33,327 nucleotides of DNA from an uncultured Bacteroidales bacterium. GTDB taxonomy: Bacteria; Bacteroidota; Bacteroidia; Bacteroidales; F082. This document shows, in pieces, positions 14,453 to 22,755 of this stretch. Under the pieces are notes generated by a model. The model worked only from the letters and a program-made list of their open reading frames with translations, had not been told where the DNA came from and made no database searches. Both the position numbers and the translations under genes were made by a program. The stretch spans positions 1-33,327 of the forward strand of contig CAMVCZ010000038.1 in NCBI GenBank assembly GCA_947166105.1, written 5' to 3'. Numbering within the stretch: the first letter of the stretch is position 1; every line of letters begins with the position of its first letter.

Positions 14453-16174
14453 ATGATGAAAAAAGAAGAAATCAGATTGATGTATGTGGATTTGTTCTGC
14501 GGTGCTGGCGGGACATCAACGGGGGTTGAGAAAGCGACATGGCACGGCCATAAGTGCGCCCGTGTGGTCGCTTGTGTCAACCATGACCCGATGGCCATTG
14601 CCAGCCATGCGGCAAACCACCCTGACACTATGCACTTTACCGAGGACATCAGGACACTGAACCTCGACCCGCTAATCCGCCACCTTGACGGGTGCCGCAA
14701 AAAGTACCCTGACGCTTTGGTGGTGCTGTGGGCATCGTTGGAGTGTACCAATTTCAGCAAGGCCAAAGGTGGCCAGCCCCGTGACGGCGACAGCCGCACC
14801 CTTGCGGAGCATCTTTTCCGCTACATCGATGCAATCAAGCCCTCTTACATTCAGATTGAGAATGTGGAGGAATTTATGAGCTGGGGCGACCTTGACGCTA
14901 ACGGCCACCCCGTGAGCAAGGACAAAGGCCGTTGCTATGTGAAATGGTGCAACGAGGTGATGCGCCGTGGCTACCACTACGATTTCAGGCTGTTGAACGC
15001 CGCCGATTTCGGGGCATATACGAGCCGTAAGCGGTTTTTCGGGCAGTTTGCGGCCAATGGCCTTCCCATCAACTTCCCCATGCAGACCTACTCGAAAAAC
15101 GGGGATGATGATGGCGGGCTTTTCCATCTTTACAAGAAATGGAAACCCGTGCGCGAGGTGCTGGATTTGGAGGATGAGGGCGTGAGTATTTTCACCCGTG
15201 AAAAGCCCCTTTGCGAAAAGACCCTTGAACGGATTTTCGCTGGCCTGATTAAGTTCGTGGCAGGTGGCAAACAGCAATATGACGCATGGATTTTGAAATA
15301 CAACTCGGTGAATAAGGACGGCCACCACAACGCCCCTTCGATTGATGAACCCTGCCCCACCGTGGCCACACAAAACCGAATCGGCCTGGTTAAGGTGCAG
15401 TACCTATCGAAGCAGTTCGGGGGCGACCCAGCGGGAAAGAACATCCCGATTGACCGTCCCGCTGGCACCCTGACCACCATCGACCACCACGCTTTGGTGT
15501 CGGCGCAATTCATTGATTCCTACTACGGGAACGGCAACAACCATTCCATCGACAAGGCCGCGCCGACCGTGACCACGAAGGATAGGCTGGCCTTGGTCAC
15601 GCCCAAGTTCCTCGATATGCAGTACGGCAACGGAACGCCGATGTCGGTGGATGTGCCGGCTGGGGCTGTGACCACCAACCCGAAACACATACTCGTTTCC
15701 CCGCAATGGATTATGAGTACCAACTTCAACAACGTGGGCAGCTCGTTGGATGAGCCATCGCCCACGGTGACGGCCAACCACAAGTGGCATTACCTGATGA
15801 ACCCGCAATTCCAATCGGCTGGCGGCAGCGTTGACAGCCCCGCCTTCACGCTGATTGCCCGCATGGATAAGATGCCGCCTTACCTGATTACCGCCGAGGG
15901 CGGGGCATTGGGGATTGAGGTGTACGACACCGACAGCCCAATGACCGTGAAGATTAAGGAGTTCATGGCGGCTTACGGCATCATCGACATCAAGATGCGG
16001 ATGCTGAACATTCAGGAGCTGAAGCGGATAATGGGCTTCCCTGACGACTATATCCTGAAAGGTAGCCAAGCCGACCAAAAGAAGTTCATCGGGAACGCCG
16101 TGGAGGTGAATATGTCGAGGGTGTTATGTGAGGCACTTTGCAGCGGATTAAAGAATGAAAGGGCTACGGCATGA
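14453..16174 (+). CDS. DNA (cytosine-5) methyltransferase with repeated motif array
   Basis: This 573-residue protein has motif I DLFCGAGG (residues 13-20), motif IV LECTNFS with catalytic Cys98 (Glu replaces the usual Pro before Cys), motif VI QIENVEEF and motif VIII SRKRFFGQF. Motif IX-X regions are at the end (IQELKRIMGFPDDY, KFIGNAVEVNM). Between about residues 293 and 500 there are seven copies, about 33 residues apart, of a D-x-P-x-x-T-V-T-T-like motif. It probably modifies phage DNA against host restriction. No cognate restriction enzyme was seen. The stop overlaps the next methyltransferase by ATGA. Confidence 0.92.
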   Translation: MMKKEEIRLMYVDLFCGAGGTSTGVEKATWHGHKCARVVACVNHDPMAIASHAANHPDTMHFTEDIRTLNLDPLIRHLDGCRKKYPDALVVLWASLECTNFSKAKGGQPRDGDSRTLAEHLFRYIDAIKPSYIQIENVEEFMSWGDLDANGHPVSKDKGRCYVKWCNEVMRRGYHYDFRLLNAADFGAYTSRKRFFGQFAANGLPINFPMQTYSKNGDDDGGLFHLYKKWKPVREVLDLEDEGVSIFTREKPLCEKTLERIFAGLIKFVAGGKQQYDAWILKYNSVNKDGHHNAPSIDEPCPTVATQNRIGLVKVQYLSKQFGGDPAGKNIPIDRPAGTLTTIDHHALVSAQFIDSYYGNGNNHSIDKAAPTVTTKDRLALVTPKFLDMQYGNGTPMSVDVPAGAVTTNPKHILVSPQWIMSTNFNNVGSSLDEPSPTVTANHKWHYLMNPQFQSAGGSVDSPAFTLIARMDKMPPYLITAEGGALGIEVYDTDSPMTVKIKEFMAAYGIIDIKMRMLNIQELKRIMGFPDDYILKGSQADQKKFIGNAVEVNMSRVLCEALCSGLKNERATA

Positions 16175-18384
16175 CTGACAATGAAATGAGAGAATACAAC
16201 GACCTCTTGGAGGCTAAAAAGACCAAAAAGATAGAGAGCGGTTTCGATGTCGAGGAAAGCGGTCTTAATCCCCGCCTCTTCGATTTCCAAAAGTACTGCG
16301 TGAAGCGGATGGTGAAAGAAGGCCGTGGTGCCGTGTTCGCTGGCTGTGGCAACGGTAAGACCCTGATTAGCCTTGAATGGGCTACCAAGGTGGCGGAACA
16401 CGAAGGAAAGCCAATCCTGATACTTGCCCCGCTGTCGGTGAGTAGGCAGACCATCAAGGAGGGCGCGAAATTCGGCTATAAGGTGGATTTGTACCGCGAT
16501 ATGGATGAGGCCACGACAATAGCCATCACCAACTACGAGCAGATTGAAAACGTGGATATTTCCCGCTTTGTTGGTGTGGTGCTGGATGAGAGTTCAATCC
16601 TCAAGAACTTCACGGGGTATTACCGCAATCTCCTGACGGAGAAGTTCAAGGGTATGCCTTACAAGTTGTGTTGCACGGCCACACCAAGCCCCAACGACCT
16701 GAACGAGATTGGCAACCATTCCGAATTCCTTGAAATCCTCGATTCCCAAGACATGAGGTCGAAGTGGTTTGTGCGTGAGGAAGGCATGAACAACTATCGA
16801 CTGAAAGGCCATGCCAAGGGCGACTTCTACGGCTGGATTGCATCGTGGGCTATCATGTTTGAGAACCCTGCAGATATCGGATTCGTTGAGACGGGCAAGT
16901 TGTTCAAGCTGCCCGAGCTGACGGTGACCGACCACCTCATTGAGACCAAGCCCGAGGATGGGTTGCTGTTTTCAACGGGGATAGTCAATGCCACCAACTT
17001 CAACATGGAGTTGCGCAAAACCATGAACGAGAGGCTTGAGCTTGCGGCCAAAATCGCAAGGAAAAGCAGTGGTCAGGTGCTGATTTGGATTAAGCAGAAC
17101 CAAGAGGGCGATATATTGGGCAAGCTGATTCCTGAAGCTGTCGAGGTGAGGGGGTCGGATTCCGATGCCGACAAAGAACAAAGGTTGCTGGATTTCGCCG
17201 AAGGCAAGTTCCGCATCCTGATTAGCAAGGCCAAGATTTGCGGCTATGGTATGAACTTTCAGAATTGCGGCACGCAGATCTTCGCTTCCCCTGATTTTTC
17301 CTTTGAGGATTACTACCAGCAAGTTAGACGCTCGTATAGGTTCGGGCGCAAGGGTAATGTAAACATTCACTTAATAATCACAGATACAATGACAAACGCA
17401 AGGGCAATCGTTGAAAAGAAGCAACAAGCCTTCGAGGAAATGGTTCGTGAAATGAACCGCAACGTGAACGAGAACCGATACGGCCTCCTCGACCATTACG
17501 AGTATCGGGAATACAAGGACGATGACGTGTTTTTGATGAAGGGTGACACCACCATCGAAATCAAGCGCATCCCCGACAATTCAGTTGACCTGATTATATT
17601 CTCCCCGCCGTTCAGTTCCCTTTTCACCTACTCGAACTACATCAACGACATGGGGAACAATGAGAGCCATGAGGAATTTTTCAAGCAGTACGCCTTTTTG
17701 CTGAAAGAGCTGTACCGCATACTGAAGCCTGGCCGCTTGATGTGCTGCCATACCAAAGACCTTGGCGTTTACAAGAATTCGTCAGGCTATACGGGAATGT
17801 ATGACTTCACGGGTGAGCATACGAGGGCGGTGCTGGCCGAGGGCTTCAAGCTGCATTCCAAGGTGACAATTTGGACTGACCCCGTGCTGGAAATGCAGCG
17901 CACCAAGACCCAGCGCCTCCTTTACAAGCAGGTGACTTCCGATTCATCAAAGACGGGGATTGGCATGGCCGAATACATCACCATCTTCAAGAAATGGGAA
18001 GGTGACGAAGCGGATTGGGAACCCATCGTGAACCTGAACCGCGACAATTTCCCGCTGGAGACTTGGCAGAAATGGGCTTCGCCCGTGTGGATGGATATTA
18101 GGCGTACCGATGTGCTGACCGCCAGCGAAGGCACGGCTATGGGTGACGAAAAGCACATTTGCCCCCTGCAGCTCGGCGTGATTGAGCGTTTGGTGAACCT
18201 TTGGAGCAACGAGGGCGAAACGGTTTTCACCCCGTTCCTTGGGATTGGCTCGGAAGTGCATGAGGCAGTCAGGAATAACCGCAAGGGCATCGGCTGCGAG
18301 TTGAAGGACAGTTATTTCGACACGGCCGTCAAGAATATCAAGATTGCCGAATCGAAGAAATACCAAAGAACCCTATTCGATTGA
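16171..18384 (+). CDS. SF2 helicase fused to an amino-methyltransferase
   Basis: The 737-residue protein joins two enzymes. The N-terminal part (about 1-440) is an SNF2-like helicase: GCGNGKT (58-64), VVLDESS (DESS 139-142), CTATPSPND and a QQVRRSYRFGRKG motif VI. The C-terminal part (about 455-730) is an N6-adenine/N4-cytosine methyltransferase: SPPF (478-481) and SAM-binding FTPFLGIGSEV near residue 688, in the order catalytic then SAM-binding. The last residues, QRTLFD, look like a sliding-clamp-binding peptide. No nuclease domain was seen. Together with the preceding C5 enzyme it may protect phage DNA; a translocating methyltransferase is the novel possibility. Confidence 0.85.
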   Translation: MTDNEMREYNDLLEAKKTKKIESGFDVEESGLNPRLFDFQKYCVKRMVKEGRGAVFAGCGNGKTLISLEWATKVAEHEGKPILILAPLSVSRQTIKEGAKFGYKVDLYRDMDEATTIAITNYEQIENVDISRFVGVVLDESSILKNFTGYYRNLLTEKFKGMPYKLCCTATPSPNDLNEIGNHSEFLEILDSQDMRSKWFVREEGMNNYRLKGHAKGDFYGWIASWAIMFENPADIGFVETGKLFKLPELTVTDHLIETKPEDGLLFSTGIVNATNFNMELRKTMNERLELAAKIARKSSGQVLIWIKQNQEGDILGKLIPEAVEVRGSDSDADKEQRLLDFAEGKFRILISKAKICGYGMNFQNCGTQIFASPDFSFEDYYQQVRRSYRFGRKGNVNIHLIITDTMTNARAIVEKKQQAFEEMVREMNRNVNENRYGLLDHYEYREYKDDDVFLMKGDTTIEIKRIPDNSVDLIIFSPPFSSLFTYSNYINDMGNNESHEEFFKQYAFLLKELYRILKPGRLMCCHTKDLGVYKNSSGYTGMYDFTGEHTRAVLAEGFKLHSKVTIWTDPVLEMQRTKTQRLLYKQVTSDSSKTGIGMAEYITIFKKWEGDEADWEPIVNLNRDNFPLETWQKWASPVWMDIRRTDVLTASEGTAMGDEKHICPLQLGVIERLVNLWSNEGETVFTPFLGIGSEVHEAVRNNRKGIGCELKDSYFDTAVKNIKIAESKKYQRTLFD

Positions 18385-18387
18385 GCC

Positions 18388-18792
18388 ATGAACACGAAGC
18401 CGAACAAAAAGACTTGTTACAGCCGCGCCGTGGTGGGGACGAACCTCACCACGGGCGAGCGGCGCAAGTGGCCGAGCGTGAAGACCGCCGCCGAGGGTTG
18501 CGGGATGCAGGCATCATGGTTCACCCACCTATTGAGAGGCCACCAGCCCGCAAACGGATGGCTTTGCGCCTATGCCGATGAGCAAGATTGGGTTGCCGAG
18601 AGGCTCGACTACTTCAAGCGGTCGGGCAAGTTCAAGAGAACCGACCTCAGCAAGGACAAATCCATGAAGGGCAAGGTCGCCCTGCGGATTGACAGCCGGA
18701 CGGTGATTTACGTGACCCCCGACAAGGCCACACCCGAATACGCACAACATTATATCAACAAACTGAAAGGAATAAAAGATGAACAAGACTAA
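18388..18792 (+). CDS. NUMOD1-like DNA-binding protein
   Basis: The 134-residue basic protein has, at about residues 12-55, VVGTNLTTGERRKWPSVKTA, then AEGCGMQASWFTHLL. This resembles the NUMOD1-type repeat found in homing-endonuclease and phage DNA-binding proteins. The remainder is basic with TVIYVTPDKATPEYA. No nuclease motif is present. It lies three bases after the methyltransferase fusion and overlaps the DUF5131 gene by 14 bp. The assignment is by pattern only. Confidence 0.5.
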   Translation: MNTKPNKKTCYSRAVVGTNLTTGERRKWPSVKTAAEGCGMQASWFTHLLRGHQPANGWLCAYADEQDWVAERLDYFKRSGKFKRTDLSKDKSMKGKVALRIDSRTVIYVTPDKATPEYAQHYINKLKGIKDEQD

Positions 18793-19627
18793 AATCGCGT
18801 GGACTGAACGCACATGGAATCCCGTCACGGGATGCACCAAGATTTCCGAGGGTTGCCGCCATTGCTATGCCGAGGTCATGGCAAAAAGGTTGCAAGGCAT
18901 GGGGCAAAAGCGGTATAAGAACGGCTTCACCCTGACCCTTCACCCCGAAGCCCTGAATGAGCCAAAGAAGGTCAAAGAGCCTTCGATGTTTTTCGTTTGT
19001 AGTATGGCCGACCTTTTCCACAAGGACGTGCCGTTTGAGTTTGTGGATAGGGTCATGGAGACGATTGCGGATTGCCCGCAACACACTTTCCAAATCCTGA
19101 CCAAAAGGATTGACAATTTGTATTGCTACCTTATCGAATGGCTGGATTACCCGTTTCAGTCTATCCCTGAAAACTGCTGGATTGGAACAACGGTTGAAAA
19201 CGCCAGCGCGAAGGAAAGAATAAAGACCTTGGCGGAGTTGAAGGATTCACCCGTCAGGTTTCTTTCGTGTGAGCCTCTTTTGGGCGATTTGGGGGCGTTA
19301 GACCTTGCGGGCATTGATTGGGTCATCGTGGGTGGCGAAAGCGGCCAGCAAGCCCGAAAAATGAGCAAGGAATGGGTTTTGAACATTCAACGCCAATGCG
19401 CCGCGCAGGGTGTTCCCTTTTTCTTCAAGCAATGGGGCACCTGGGGCGAGGATGGTGTGAAGCGAAACAAAAAGGAAAACGGATGCCTGATTGACGGCAA
19501 GGTGTGTCAGGAATGGCCGAAGATCCTATATGACAACCCAATCTGCACGGAATTGATTAAACACCTTGCAAAGATTGATTCAATGCCGAAAAACACTTAT
19601 TACAAGTTGAAAGGAGGTCAGCAATGA
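18779..19627 (+). CDS. DUF5131 (phage Gp37/Gp68 family) protein
   Basis: A 282-residue protein of the phage Gp37/Gp68 family. The hallmark is WNPVTGCTKISEGCRHCYAE near residues 13-32, with three Cys in CX6CX2C spacing, suggesting a radical-SAM-like iron-sulfur site. FVCSMADLFHKDVPFEF, ILTKRIDNL, WIGTTVENA, LSCEPLLGDL, VIVGGESG and FFFKQWGTWG are family blocks. The reaction is not established. Its neighbours are DNA-modifying enzymes, which makes a nucleic-acid substrate plausible. Confidence 0.88.
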   Translation: MNKTKIAWTERTWNPVTGCTKISEGCRHCYAEVMAKRLQGMGQKRYKNGFTLTLHPEALNEPKKVKEPSMFFVCSMADLFHKDVPFEFVDRVMETIADCPQHTFQILTKRIDNLYCYLIEWLDYPFQSIPENCWIGTTVENASAKERIKTLAELKDSPVRFLSCEPLLGDLGALDLAGIDWVIVGGESGQQARKMSKEWVLNIQRQCAAQGVPFFFKQWGTWGEDGVKRNKKENGCLIDGKVCQEWPKILYDNPICTELIKHLAKIDSMPKNTYYKLKGGQQ

Positions 19628-19794
19628 TTACCGTTACTGATTTCAAAGAGGCAGAGGCCTTAATTGGTGAATGCGACCAATGTATTGCTGAAGGCCGTGT
19701 CGATAACTTCGCAAGTTACGAAGAAGGCGTAAGGGACGCGTTGAATTTGGTTTTATATGGACATGACAAACCAATAGTCGGAAGGGAGGTATGA
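19624..19794 (+). CDS. Small acidic protein
   Basis: A 56-residue frame beginning MITVTDFKEAEALIGECDQ and ending at a TGA just before the next start; it overlaps the DUF5131 stop by ATGA. Helical, no family recognised. Confidence 0.5.
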   Translation: MITVTDFKEAEALIGECDQCIAEGRVDNFASYEEGVRDALNLVLYGHDKPIVGREV

Positions 19795-19795
19795 A

Positions 19796-20116
19796 ATGAT
19801 TAAGGTCATAGTTGAGCGCAAAAGCACGGGCGACACCAAGGAATACCGCCGCCACAAGCTGATTGAAATCGTCATCATGTATGTGGCCGCTGCCGTTTAT
19901 GCTGCCCTGATGATTGCCGTTGTCCTTTGGAGGGAATACATGCTTGCTTTGTGTTTCCTTTGCTACTCCTACATCTTTTTCGCGAAAGGCCGCGAATGGG
20001 ATAGGCAAAACTTGTTGATTGAGTTTGTGGTGGACTTGTCGCAAGCCCTGACCGAAAAGACCGAGGAAGGAGGCGATGATGATTTGAATAAACCATTTAC
20101 TAATAACATTAACTAA
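19796..20116 (+). CDS. Small membrane protein with two transmembrane helices
   Basis: The 106-residue product has a basic N-terminus, two hydrophobic helices (about 24-45 and 48-63, IVIMYVAAAVYAALMIAVV then LALCFLCYSYIFF) and an acidic cytoplasmic-looking tail. The start lies one base after the previous stop. Function unknown; phage early membrane proteins often act on the host envelope. Confidence 0.55.
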   Translation: MIKVIVERKSTGDTKEYRRHKLIEIVIMYVAAAVYAALMIAVVLWREYMLALCFLCYSYIFFAKGREWDRQNLLIEFVVDLSQALTEKTEEGGDDDLNKPFTNNIN

Positions 20117-20133
20117 TTAAAAATTAAATTATT

Positions 20134-20565
20134 ATGATTCAAAAAGAGTATGGCAAGGATTATTCCTTGGAAGAAAGAGAACAATTCCTCCGCAACACCT
20201 GCGATGGCATGGAGGAAATCAGCTATTCCCGCGTGTTCACGCCTGAAGAATTGGCCAAACAGCGTGAGGTGCTTACCGAGGCCAGCATTGCCTTGGCTGA
20301 CATTGAAAAAGCCAAAAAGGAGGCGATGGATGGTTTCAAAGAGCAGGCCAAGCCTTACATCGAGGAAAAGACAAAGGCCATTGAGAACCTAAAAAACAAG
20401 GCTGAAACGGTCTTTGAAACTTGCTTCAAGTACATCGATGAGGAAACAAAGATGGTAGGCTTCTACAATGCCGAGGGTAATCTTGTGAGTAGTCGCCCAG
20501 CGTTCCCAAATGAATTGCAAAAAACGGTTTTTGCTGAAATCAGGAAAACCGGAACGGATAACTAA
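20134..20565 (+). CDS. Coiled-coil phage protein of unknown function
   Basis: A 143-residue, mostly helical protein with a central Ala/Lys/Glu-rich coiled coil (about 45-95) and a small C-terminal part (MVGFYNAEGNLVSSRPAFP). The A/T-rich leader before the ATG is typical of Bacteroidetes starts. It pairs with the gene at 20593; no function is known to me. Confidence 0.6.
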   Translation: MIQKEYGKDYSLEEREQFLRNTCDGMEEISYSRVFTPEELAKQREVLTEASIALADIEKAKKEAMDGFKEQAKPYIEEKTKAIENLKNKAETVFETCFKYIDEETKMVGFYNAEGNLVSSRPAFPNELQKTVFAEIRKTGTDN

Positions 20566-20592
20566 TTTATTAACTATCAAAAAGATTTAATT

Positions 20593-21351
20593 ATGAATCA
20601 AAATGAAATGCATTCGGAAGGAAATCCGACAATTATCATGCACCTGAAAGAAGGTGAAAACACCGCAAAGGCAATGATTCTTCATGGCCAAGCACCCAAG
20701 CAATTGGATAATCTCGCGCCTGTCAAAGTGGAAATCTCCGGCACCATCAATGCACCTTTGGAGTTTTTGAAAAAGCGTGTCGGCGACATAGACCAGCACA
20801 AGGCTCATATACTTGTTTGCCGTGACGACCTGCGCATCCATCTCGTATTTGATGAATCCGATGCGTACAACATTGGCAATGTCGTTGGTGAGCTGAAATT
20901 ATCGAAGATTTTCCAGCAATTAGGCATCAACACCAATAAGGAATGGGAACCCGAACAGCTCGGTCAATTCCTGAAGCTGAATCGCACCTACTTTGCCAGC
21001 CGTGAGGAAAATATGAATGTGGTGAATGCTCTGAAAACCTTGGAGGCCAAGGTGAATCAGACCGTTCAAAGAGAGACCAAAGAGAACGGAAACAAGGCGT
21101 TCACGTTCCGTCAGGCTGTTGATTCCAACATCCCTGAATCGTTCAAGTTGAGGATTCCCGTATTGAAAGGCAACGACCCCGTGGAAATCGATGTTGAGAC
21201 CTATGCCAGCATTGACGGTTCCCATATCGTCATCGCCCTTCAATCGCCTGGGGCTAATGACATTGTGGAGGATGCCCGCAATAACTCCATCGACAATGTC
21301 GTGGATGAATTGCGTCAGGTGGCTCCCGAAATCGTAATCATAGAGCAATAA
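20593..21351 (+). CDS. Unknown phage protein, possibly DUF2303 (YfdQ)-like
   Basis: The 252-residue protein has an N-terminal alpha/beta region with VKVEISGTINAPLEFLKKR, a middle WEPEQLGQFLKLNRTYF segment and a beta-rich end (SFKLRIPVLKG, VEIDVETYASIDG). The plan recalls DUF2303/YfdQ phage proteins, but I cannot confirm this. A strong hairpin lies just after its stop. It is downstream of the coiled-coil gene in the same operon. Confidence 0.55.
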   Translation: MNQNEMHSEGNPTIIMHLKEGENTAKAMILHGQAPKQLDNLAPVKVEISGTINAPLEFLKKRVGDIDQHKAHILVCRDDLRIHLVFDESDAYNIGNVVGELKLSKIFQQLGINTNKEWEPEQLGQFLKLNRTYFASREENMNVVNALKTLEAKVNQTVQRETKENGNKAFTFRQAVDSNIPESFKLRIPVLKGNDPVEIDVETYASIDGSHIVIALQSPGANDIVEDARNNSIDNVVDELRQVAPEIVIIEQ

Positions 21352-21360
21352 CCAAATCAG

Positions 21361-21394
21361 TTTGAGCCGTGTGGCTAACGCTGCACGGCTCAAA
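21361..21394. terminator. Strong hairpin, possible terminator or processing site
   Basis: TTTGAGCCGTG (21361-21371) pairs perfectly with CACGGCTCAAA (21384-21394) around a 12-nt loop. The bases after it (ACTTTATC) are not a true U-run, so it may attenuate or stabilise RNA rather than stop transcription. Confidence 0.5.
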
Positions 21395-21414
21395 ACTTTA
21401 TCAAAAAAAAGGAA

Positions 21415-21603
21415 ATGAATTATAGAGTAGATTTAGTATCGCATTACACGGTAGTAGTGAATGCGAGCAGCGAAGAAAAAGCCATTGAATTGGCAGAGAG
21501 ATATGTCAATGAAAGCCCAGCCGTTAGACCTTACTTTGAGTTTGAGGATGGTGGCATTGAGGAAACTGAAGATAACGCCGAAATAGAGGAGGAACTGATA
21601 TGA
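21415..21603 (+). CDS. Small acidic protein, possibly DpnD/PcfM-like
   Basis: A 62-residue protein with a beta-alpha start, NYRVDLVSHYTVVVNASSEE and KAIELAERYVNE, resembling the short DpnD/PcfM domain, then a strongly acidic tail. Phages often use acidic small proteins as inhibitors, but no target is visible. It overlaps the next gene by ATGA. Confidence 0.45.
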   Translation: MNYRVDLVSHYTVVVNASSEEKAIELAERYVNESPAVRPYFEFEDGGIEETEDNAEIEEELI

Positions 21604-22064
21604 AAAGAAACACATATCCCCTGACCCTCTCAAAAGTATTCCCAGCCAAGCATCCAAGGCACGGACAACCGACCGACTTCAGGACGAAGTTTGAGGAACG
21701 CGCCAAAATCCACACCATACGGGCTAACTTCCCGCTGTGGAAAGATAGGTTTGCAAGAATCTTCGTTGGGGATGCCGTTTTGAGTATTCGCCAATGGTCG
21801 GACAAACCCTACTACAGCAAACAAGAGTTGGTCGCCGACCTTGGCATCAGGGACGCGATTGGCATTGAGGAATTGGTGTTTGTGGATGGCGACATCAACA
21901 AGCCCCATATTGTCAAATACCCTGACCAACTCGTACCCGTGACCATCTACGACCTTGCCACCAATGACGGCCTTTCCGTTGAGGATTGGCTGGATTGGTT
22001 CAAGGGCTACGACCTGACCAAACCGCTTGCGGTTTTGCATTTCACTTCATTCAGATACACATAA
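21600..22064 (+). CDS. ASCH/PUA-like domain protein
   Basis: The 154-residue product has KIHTIRANFPLWKDRF followed by VGDAVLSIRQWSDKPYYSKQ, which recalls ASCH-type small-domain proteins where a basic strand and a GD turn line an RNA or nucleotide groove. The C-terminus (GLSVEDWLDWFKGYD) is helical. I assign the fold with low certainty and no reaction. Confidence 0.5.
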   Translation: MKRNTYPLTLSKVFPAKHPRHGQPTDFRTKFEERAKIHTIRANFPLWKDRFARIFVGDAVLSIRQWSDKPYYSKQELVADLGIRDAIGIEELVFVDGDINKPHIVKYPDQLVPVTIYDLATNDGLSVEDWLDWFKGYDLTKPLAVLHFTSFRYT

Positions 22065-22075
22065 ATTCCAGCATT

Positions 22076-22213
22076 ATGAGTGACGCGAAATTGGAACGAG
22101 AGTTCACAACCCAAGAAAAGGAATACATGCGCAGCTTGGGCGGCTGCATTTGGACTTTTGTTGCCATTGTGGCCGGATTGGCCGTTGGTATAGTATTGAG
22201 TATCGTATTATAA
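22076..22213 (+). CDS. Small single-span membrane protein
   Basis: A 45-residue protein: charged N-terminus, then one membrane helix at about residues 23-45 (GCIWTFVAIVAGLAVGIVL). The ATG at 22076 lies 12 bases after the previous stop. Function unknown. Confidence 0.5.
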   Translation: MSDAKLEREFTTQEKEYMRSLGGCIWTFVAIVAGLAVGIVLSIVL

Positions 22214-22238
22214 TTATAAACCCCTAAATCAAAGTATT

Positions 22239-22601
22239 ATGGCAAAAGAAAAAGAAATGACACTCGGCGAATTGATTGAGTCCGAGAAATTCCAATCGCT
22301 CCTTGCGGAGCAGGTGAAAAAGGTCTTCAAGGAATACGATGAGGCCGTTGCAAAGATTACCAAGCAAAAGCGTGAGGTGAAGCGAAACGCAATGATGCGC
22401 CTGCGTGAAATGGGTGCCGAGAAACCACAAAAGATGATTGAGCTGTATATCGGCATCATCGACCACAACAGCGACCTGCCAGCGACCTTGCGCGAGTATG
22501 TGACCAAGATTTGCGAGCCGGTACTTAACAAATGCCTCGTTAGCCTCTACAAGGAAATGAAGGCGAAGGAAAAGGAGGGCAAAGATGGCAACGAAGCATG
22601 A
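22239..22601 (+). CDS. Unknown charged helical protein
   Basis: A 120-residue Lys/Glu-rich helical protein (MTLGELIESEKFQSLL, a basic KQKREVKRNAMMRLRE stretch, then IGIIDHNSDLPATLREYV). No motif recognised. It overlaps the next small gene. Confidence 0.5.
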   Translation: MAKEKEMTLGELIESEKFQSLLAEQVKKVFKEYDEAVAKITKQKREVKRNAMMRLREMGAEKPQKMIELYIGIIDHNSDLPATLREYVTKICEPVLNKCLVSLYKEMKAKEKEGKDGNEA

Positions 22602-22755
22602 CCCCGATTCCATCGTGACCGAAAGCCGAATGGAGGTGTTGATGGACGGTTGGACGATATTGGTCATCTCCACCTTCAGGGACGGCAAGAACGCTGGGAT
22701 AACGATTTATAAAGCAAAGCATAACCTTAAAGAATTGAAACAATGGCTTCAGTAA
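22585..22755 (+). CDS. Small protein upstream of ssb
   Basis: A 56-residue frame starting MATKHDPDSIVTE that overlaps both the preceding stop and the ssb start. A beta-alpha pattern (WTILVISTFRDG, KHNLKELKQWLQ) is visible; no family recognised. Confidence 0.45.
   Translation: MATKHDPDSIVTESRMEVLMDGWTILVISTFRDGKNAGITIYKAKHNLKELKQWLQ

Noticed and set aside
15404..16078. A 224-codon minus-strand frame
   Set aside because: Antisense to the repeats of the C5 methyltransferase; the repetition explains the open frame.
18388..18792. Homing endonuclease
   Set aside because: A NUMOD1-like DNA-binding pattern is present, but no GIY-YIG or HNH catalytic motif accompanies it.
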